A stretch of 45,752 nt of DNA from JACVRW01 sp034664085 (GTDB taxonomy: Bacteria; Actinomycetota; Thermoleophilia; Solirubrobacterales; Thermoleophilaceae), in contig JAXDII010000063.1 of NCBI GenBank assembly GCA_034664085.1, positions 1-45,752 of the forward strand. Reading direction: 5' to 3'. Made by a program: the position numbers and the translations under genes. The notes beneath the pieces were generated by a model. It saw only the letters and a list, made by a program, of their open reading frames with translations. It ran no database searches and was not told the origin of the DNA. Positions 41,129-45,752 of this stretch are shown here, one piece after another. The stretch's first letter is position 1. The number at the start of each line of letters is the position of its first letter.

Positions 41129-41710
41129 GTGAATCGACTTCTGGATCTACTCGTTGCAGCGCTCCTGCTCGCGATCGCGGCCCCGCTGCTGGCGATCGCG
41201 GCGCTCCTGATCAAGCTGGAGAGCCGCGGCCCCGTCGTCTACCGGCAGCGGCGCGTGGGCATGCATGGCGAGCCGTTCGAGCTCTGGAAGCTGCGCACCA
41301 TGGTGCCCGGCGCCGAGCGGATGGGCGCCGGCATCTACGTGCTGGAGGGTGACCCGCGCATCACGCGCGTCGGCCGCCTGCTGCGCCGCTTCTCACTCGA
41401 CGAGCTGCCCAACCTCGTCAACGTCCTGCGCGGCGAGATGGCGGTTGTTGGCCCCCGGCCGACCGTGCAGGAGCAGGTGGACCGCTACACCGACCGCCAG
41501 CGCCGCCGGCTCGAGGTCAAGCCCGGGATCACCGGCTGGGCGCAGGTCAACGGGCGCACGTCGCTGCCATGGCCCGAGCGCATCGAGCTGGACGTCTGGT
41601 ACGTCGAGCACCGCTCGCTGCGGCTCGACGTGCGCATCCTCGCGCGGACGGCGCGGCTGCTGGCGAGCGGCCACGGGCTGTACTCCGAGGAGCCTCGACA
41701 AGGCTGGTGA
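41129..41710 (+). CDS. initiating sugar transferase (undecaprenyl-phosphate glycosyl-1-P transferase)
   Basis: 193 residues from GTG; short monotopic form of the bacterial sugar transferase family (PF02397). Residues 4-28 form the re-entrant membrane helix, followed by VVYRQRRVGMHGEPFELWKLRTM, DPRITRVGRLLRRFSLDELPNL with the catalytic Asp-Glu pair, VVGPRP and KPGITGWAQVNGR. It transfers a sugar-1-phosphate from UDP-sugar to undecaprenyl phosphate and so starts the repeat unit. Closest in type to PglC/WcaJ-tail enzymes. Repeat elements lie directly downstream. Confidence 0.95.
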   Translation: MNRLLDLLVAALLLAIAAPLLAIAALLIKLESRGPVVYRQRRVGMHGEPFELWKLRTMVPGAERMGAGIYVLEGDPRITRVGRLLRRFSLDELPNLVNVLRGEMAVVGPRPTVQEQVDRYTDRQRRRLEVKPGITGWAQVNGRTSLPWPERIELDVWYVEHRSLRLDVRILARTARLLASGHGLYSEEPRQGW

Positions 41711-41723
41711 ACATGGGACCGGG

Positions 41724-41747
41724 CGGGGACCGAGGGCGTGAGCCCTG
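41724..41747 (+). repeat. degenerate partial copy of the 51-bp repeat
   Basis: This segment resembles the module at 41776-41800 (GCGGGG-ACCG and GGGCGTGAGCCC shared), with a one-base deletion and two substitutions. It retains the GTGA loop between GGGC and GCCC. It lies 13 bp after the sugar-transferase stop and 28 bp before the module, in the same orientation. Confidence 0.65.
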
Positions 41748-41760
41748 CGCAGCCCAGCAA

Positions 41761-41811
41761 CCGGCCAGGAATCAGCGGGGGACCGGGGGCGTGAGCCCCC
41801 GGATGCCATCC
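41761..41811 (+). repeat. 51-bp dispersed repeat, copy 2
   Basis: Matches the reverse complement of 15718-15768 at 49 of 51 positions. The stem CCGGGGGC/GCCCCCGG (41784-41791 with 41796-41803) closes a GTGA tetraloop of the GNRA type. The 3' end carries the near-palindrome GGATGCCATCC twice (41802-41812 and 41815-41825). It lies between the convergent ends of the sugar transferase and the amidase gene. Confidence 0.85.
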
Positions 41812-41827
41812 CCGGATGCCATCCGCC

Positions 41828-43510
41828 TCAGCGGCTGACCACCAAGGTGCGCCAGCCCGTTGAGCCGCGGTCGGTGTCGGCGTCCGTCTTGGCGACGACG
41901 GCGTAGCGGTAGCGGGCTCGGAAGGCGGGCACGAAGGAGGCGGTGAAGCGGCCGCGGCGGACCCGTACCGCTCTCACGCCGACCTGGCGGAAGCGGCCGC
42001 GGATGCGCTGCTGGAGCACCAGGTGGACGATCCGCTTGCGCGGCCCGACGGTGCCGTCGACCGTCACGCGCTCCCCGCGCGTGCCCCGGCGGGGCGGGCG
42101 ACGCAGGGTGATCAGCGGTCGCAGCCGCAGCAGCAGACGGGAGGAGGTCGCCCCGCGCAGCTCGGCGTAGCCGGGGAAGCGCAGCCGCACGTACATGCGC
42201 TTGCGCGGCCGCAGCTCCGAGGCGAAGGTGCCGTCGGGGGCGGTGGTCAGGCGCTGGGCCGTCTTCCAGGGACCGTCGCCGTTGACCTGGATCTCCACCG
42301 GCGCGCCGGCCAGCGGCAGTCCGTCCGGTCCGGAGAGCAGGCCGGTGACCGGCGCCGGCTCGCCGAAGTCGATGGAGTAGTCCGCGAGGGCGGCGCTCAG
42401 GCGCGCGGCGTAGAAGGGAGCCGTCCCGGCGCCGCTCGCTACCAGCGCCCTCAGCTCGCCCAGCTGTGCATAGAGCAGCTCGCCCGGGCAGGCCGTGCGG
42501 CCGGTGTCGCGGTGGCCGAGTACTCGGTCGACCGTCACGTGGACACCGGCGCCGTAGCGGCTCGCCGACCCGCCCGCGCTGCGCAAGGTGACGGGACCGG
42601 AGACCGGCTGCCCGTGCACCTGCAGCTTCCAGCGGATGTAGCGCGCAAACGCGGCGAGCGTCTCCGGCGTCGCTCCCACGCTGGTGTGGTCGCCGATGCT
42701 CGCGATGCCGGCGGTCTCCGAGTTGAAGCCCTGCGCCTGGGCGCCCACGACCGCCTGGTCGAGCCCGCCGGCGCGGCCCTCGTAGAGCACGCCGTACTTG
42801 TCGACCAGGGCGTTGTAGCCGATGTCGTTCCACCCGTTCGAGTTGCGGTGGTACCGGCAGATCGCGAGCACGATCGCCGGCGCCTCCGCCGGCGTGTAGT
42901 CGTTCAGGGACACCGTGTGGTGCACGTGCACGGCCTTGACGGTCCCGTAGATCGGCGCCTCGCGCGGCGGACAGCCGCTGGCCCCCCATTCGGCCCGGCT
43001 CACCACGTCCGGCTGGGGATCGACCGGCGGCGCGACCTGCGCGACCTGCGCGGCCCGCACGCGAGCGCGCGAGGCGCGGCCCACGTTCACGAAGTGCAGC
43101 CGCAGGCCGGCCACCCGGCGGCTCATCCGGTACTGCACGGCGTCCGCCGCGCCCACCCAGAGCGGATCCGAGGCGGTCACCGCGCGCTCGCCGCGGCGCG
43201 GGTCGGGGTTGTGGTCGGCGTGCGCCTCCACCTCCTGCCAGCGGCTCCAGCCGCGGCTGGGGCGGCGCACGCGCAGCGCGATCGCCGGCTCCGCCCGTCC
43301 GCGCCAGCGCATGCCAACCAGGTTGAAGCGACGGGCGGTGCGCAGCCGCCGCGAGACCACCGGCCCGCCCGCGGCAGCCGCGGTGACGGCCGGCGCGTCC
43401 CCGGCGGGAGCGAGCTCGAAGTCGAATGGATCGCCGGACCTGCCGGCCGCGGAGGCAGGAACGGCGAGGACGGCGCAGACGAGCACCGCTGCTGTGGCGA
43501 GCAGCTTCAC
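41828..43510 (-). CDS. secreted PGRP-type N-acetylmuramoyl-L-alanine amidase
   Basis: 560 residues with a Sec signal peptide (1-21, ASA cleavage site). A beta-rich N-terminal region leads to a PGRP/amidase_2 domain (about 178-350) starting VVSRAEWGASGCPP. Zinc ligands appear in AVHVHHTVS and GHRDTGRTACPG: two His and a Cys eight residues after the second His, as in T7 lysozyme. It should cleave the amide between MurNAc and L-Ala. The C-terminal 180 residues form Ig/carboxypeptidase-regulatory-like beta domains (APVTGLLSGPDGLPLAGAPV), perhaps for wall binding. Confidence 0.93.
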   Translation of the reverse strand: MKLLATAAVLVCAVLAVPASAAGRSGDPFDFELAPAGDAPAVTAAAAGGPVVSRRLRTARRFNLVGMRWRGRAEPAIALRVRRPSRGWSRWQEVEAHADHNPDPRRGERAVTASDPLWVGAADAVQYRMSRRVAGLRLHFVNVGRASRARVRAAQVAQVAPPVDPQPDVVSRAEWGASGCPPREAPIYGTVKAVHVHHTVSLNDYTPAEAPAIVLAICRYHRNSNGWNDIGYNALVDKYGVLYEGRAGGLDQAVVGAQAQGFNSETAGIASIGDHTSVGATPETLAAFARYIRWKLQVHGQPVSGPVTLRSAGGSASRYGAGVHVTVDRVLGHRDTGRTACPGELLYAQLGELRALVASGAGTAPFYAARLSAALADYSIDFGEPAPVTGLLSGPDGLPLAGAPVEIQVNGDGPWKTAQRLTTAPDGTFASELRPRKRMYVRLRFPGYAELRGATSSRLLLRLRPLITLRRPPRRGTRGERVTVDGTVGPRKRIVHLVLQQRIRGRFRQVGVRAVRVRRGRFTASFVPAFRARYRYAVVAKTDADTDRGSTGWRTLVVSR

Positions 43511-43523
43511 AGGGCCTTGAACA

Positions 43524-43540
43524 CGGTGCCAGGGGCACCG
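43524..43540 (-). other. short perfect hairpin
   Basis: CGGTGCC (43524-43530) and GGCACCG (43534-43540) form a 7-bp stem with a 3-nt loop just before the amidase start. Its effect is not known. It might be a second part of the stop signal for the DUF3105 transcript. Confidence 0.45.
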
Positions 43541-43568
43541 ATGCGGCGTTGCAAGATGGCGTGCAGAA

Positions 43569-43588
43569 CGGCGCTTTGGGAAGCGCCG
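43569..43588 (-). terminator. hairpin after the DUF3105 gene
   Basis: A perfect 8-bp stem CGGCGCTT/AAGCGCCG with a 4-nt loop lies 7 bp past the DUF3105 stop. No U-tract follows, so it is either a weak terminator or a 3'-end stabiliser. Confidence 0.5.
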
Positions 43589-43595
43589 CCCGCCG

Positions 43596-44321
43596 CTACG
43601 GGATCGGCTCGGGCCCGTTCGAGCGGTGCTCGTCGCGGAACGCGCGCAGTGCGTCGATCACGTCGTCGCTCCACTGGTCGCAGCCCATCGTGCGGCCCGT
43701 CCCCAGCGGCGACGGGTCGTGGCTCCACGCGGTCGCGGCGATGGCGTACGGCATCTTGGGCCGGCGGACGACGATCATCTGGTAGCTGTCCTCGTCGAAC
43801 AGCGCGCGGATCTTCTGGCGCGCCTCCCGGGGCAGGTCCGGCTTCACCCAGATGATCACGCGACCGTGCTCGAGCGAGTGCACCAGGGCGGTGTCGGGGG
43901 GCGGGGGGCCGTTGTAGAGGCCGTCCTCCGCCGGGATCTCGTAGTGGCGTCCGCTGGTCGGCGGGTTGTCCGGATAGTCGACCTTCTCGCCGGCGTCCTG
44001 CGTGTGGTCGCGCGAGCGCGAGCGCGAGTCCTTGAGCTCGCAGCCCGCCGCCTCGGCAGCCTGCCGGAGGTCGAACACCTGCTGCTCGGGAACAGAGCCG
44101 CCGCTCGGGAAGTTGTCGCCGCTGCCCTTGACGCCGCCGCCCTCGCCGTCCCCGCCGCCGCCGGCAGCGAGCACGACGACCACCGCGATCGCCGCGACTG
44201 CCATCGCCGCCACGGCGACGTAGCCCACGAGCCGCTTGCGCTGCTGCGCCGCGCGTGCCTCGGCCTCGCGCCGCTCGCGCTCCAGCCGCAGCGTTTCCTT
44301 TCGGTCCTTGCGGTGGGACAT
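43596..44321 (-). CDS. DUF3105 family membrane-anchored protein
   Basis: 241 residues. A highly charged N-terminal cytoplasmic segment (MSHRKDRKETLRLERERREAEAR is partly coiled coil), one membrane helix at about 31-52 (VGYVAVAAMAVAAIAVVVVL), a Gly-rich linker and the DUF3105 domain. The signature is YPDNPPTSGRHYEIPAEDGLY followed by ALVHSLEHGRVIIWVKPDL, with conserved His residues that could bind metal. The family is extracytoplasmic and of unknown role. TAGGCT (44331-44336) lies 9 nt before the ATG. Confidence 0.9.
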   Translation of the reverse strand: MSHRKDRKETLRLERERREAEARAAQQRKRLVGYVAVAAMAVAAIAVVVVLAAGGGGDGEGGGVKGSGDNFPSGGSVPEQQVFDLRQAAEAAGCELKDSRSRSRDHTQDAGEKVDYPDNPPTSGRHYEIPAEDGLYNGPPPPDTALVHSLEHGRVIIWVKPDLPREARQKIRALFDEDSYQMIVVRRPKMPYAIAATAWSHDPSPLGTGRTMGCDQWSDDVIDALRAFRDEHRSNGPEPIP

Positions 44322-44349
44322 CGGGGGGGAAGCCTAGCTACGCGGCCAG

Positions 44350-45222
44350 CTACGAACGGTGCGCGCCGCGGCGGGTCGCAGCGCCGGTGCGTCGCCGAGC
44401 GCCGCTGCCCGAACGCGGGCGGAAGCAGCGCTCCACGAACTCCACGATCTCGTTGGTGAGCCGCTCCGGCGTGAGCCGCAGCTCGAGCACCGACGACGCC
44501 TGCACGAGGCGCGCATTCGGGAGTTCTCGCACGAGCATGTCGGAGTCGGAGAACGGGTGGATGGGATCGCGGTAGTGGCCGATCACGAGCGTCTCCTGCT
44601 TCAGCGCCTGGCGCTCCTCGGTCGGCGGCGCCACGCGCCCGAAGAAGAGCCCCTGCAGTACCGAGGCCGAGGGCTTCGGATCCTGGCTGACCCAGTCGAG
44701 CAGCATGTCGGGCAGGATCGATCCCGTGCGCGGCGTGAACCGGGCGGCCCGGCCGAGCAGCCGCGCGGCGGGGGCGCCGAAGGTGAGGCCCACGAGCAGC
44801 GGCGTGAAGGCGAGCGCGCAGCCGAGCAGTGCGTTGTCCAGCACCGGCATCTCGACGAGCAGTCCGCGCACCCGCTTGGGCTCGGCGGCCGCCGCCTCGA
44901 GCGCGGCGTTGGCGCCGAGCGACGTGCCGCCGATCACCGCGCGCTCAACCCCGAGGTGGTCGAGCAGGCCGAGCGGCTGGCGTCCGAAGTTCGTCATCGA
45001 GTAGTGCGACATCTCGGGCGGCCGATCCGAGTCGCCGTGGCCGAGCAGGTCGAGGCACAGAACGCGGTGCCCGCGCTCGGCGAGCGTCTCGGCCAGTGGG
45101 CGGTGCATCTTGCGCGAGAACAGCAGGCCCGGCAGGAGCACCACGACCCGTTCGCCGCCGCCGTATTCGTCGTAGACGAGCCGGTGTCCCTCGAACTCGA
45201 AGTCCTGGGTGATCGGTTCCAT
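44350..45222 (-). CDS. alpha/beta hydrolase
   Basis: 290 residues from the ATG at 45222, preceded by AGGGGGG. Alpha/beta fold with VVVLLPGLLFSRKMH (oxyanion), CLDLLGHGDSDRP, the nucleophile elbow IGGTSLGANAALEA (Ser101) and an acid region VIGHYRDPIHPFSDSDM. At the place of the usual C-terminal catalytic His the sequence reads VQASSVLELRLTPERL without His; HYRDPIHP is the only nearby source. The basic C-terminal tail is disordered. Substrate unknown. Divergent from the coxS-like gene. Confidence 0.85.
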   Translation of the reverse strand: MEPITQDFEFEGHRLVYDEYGGGERVVVLLPGLLFSRKMHRPLAETLAERGHRVLCLDLLGHGDSDRPPEMSHYSMTNFGRQPLGLLDHLGVERAVIGGTSLGANAALEAAAAEPKRVRGLLVEMPVLDNALLGCALAFTPLLVGLTFGAPAARLLGRAARFTPRTGSILPDMLLDWVSQDPKPSASVLQGLFFGRVAPPTEERQALKQETLVIGHYRDPIHPFSDSDMLVRELPNARLVQASSVLELRLTPERLTNEIVEFVERCFRPRSGSGARRRTGAATRRGAHRS

Positions 45223-45307
45223 GGCCCCCCTGAGGCTACCTCTAGCCGCGCGTTTGCGGCGGCGATTAGCATCCCTTCGCAGAGAGGACGATCCGAGGGG
45301 AGAGGCT

Positions 45308-45752
<445 letters not shown>

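Overview
The window is one continuous piece of a GC-rich chromosome with short intergenic gaps, many ATGA/GTGA gene overlaps and frequent GTG or TTG starts. It carries an actinobacterial signature: a kinase/FHA/PP2C/RodA/PbpA/PASTA-kinase operon, DUF4446, DUF3105, a LytR C-terminal-domain protein, several extra Ser/Thr kinases and a CO-dehydrogenase-type molybdo-hydroxylase subunit. The gene content looks most like a deep-branching actinobacterium of the Thermoleophilia/Solirubrobacterales kind. That placement is inferred from gene content, not from an rRNA gene, as none is present. I see no tRNA, rRNA, CRISPR array, insertion sequence or phage gene.

Layout. 1-1657: 3' part of gyrA. 1658-1921: gene-free, but with a strong Shine-Dalgarno in a hairpin loop, a 14-codon ORF, more hairpins and an intrinsic terminator with a UACG loop, so a candidate small structured RNA. 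1919-5407 (minus): CARDB-like exported protein, DUF4446, pheA, HNH nuclease, coiled-coil membrane protein. 5595-15719 (plus): growth and division signalling operon (kinase with a polytopic membrane domain, fhaA, fhaB, PP2C, rodA/ftsW, PBP, PASTA kinase, ddl), mostly translationally coupled. 15774-17255 (minus): third kinase with a MurJ-like extracellular domain. 17273-18106 (plus): DsbA/YjbH-like protein. 18127-22367 (minus): purM, GAF-SpoIIE phosphatase, uppP, DedA. 22396-26275 (plus): DegT aminotransferase, DUF354 protein, CapD/WbpM-type dehydratase. 26336-27520 (plus): LytR_C protein. 27536-31090 (minus): large zinc-ribbon/class III cyclase/ATPase/TPR protein preceded by a CRP-like palindrome. 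31147-32984 (minus): sugar N-formyltransferase-like gene and a glycosyltransferase. 33041-36196 (plus): FlgD-Ig exported protein and PQQ-type propeller. 36144-41096 (minus): GT87-like, O-antigen-ligase-like, GT2 and GT4 genes. 41129-41710 (plus): initiating sugar transferase. 41828-45222 (minus): PGRP-type amidase, DUF3105 protein, alpha/beta hydrolase. 45308-end (plus): coxS-like gene cut by the window edge.

How it fits together. Most genes between 5.6 and 44 kb concern the cell envelope: peptidoglycan synthesis and its phospho-control, undecaprenyl phosphate recycling, and synthesis and assembly of a surface glycan. The dehydratase, aminotransferase and formyltransferase could together make an N-formylated amino sugar. 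Unusual points are the gyrA-trailing RNA element, a 49/51-identical inverted repeat at two convergent gene ends 26 kb apart, a CRP-type site about 42 bp upstream of the predicted cyclase start, apparent CTG start codons at CTGA overlaps, and a recurring -10-like box right before start codons that suggests leaderless transcripts.
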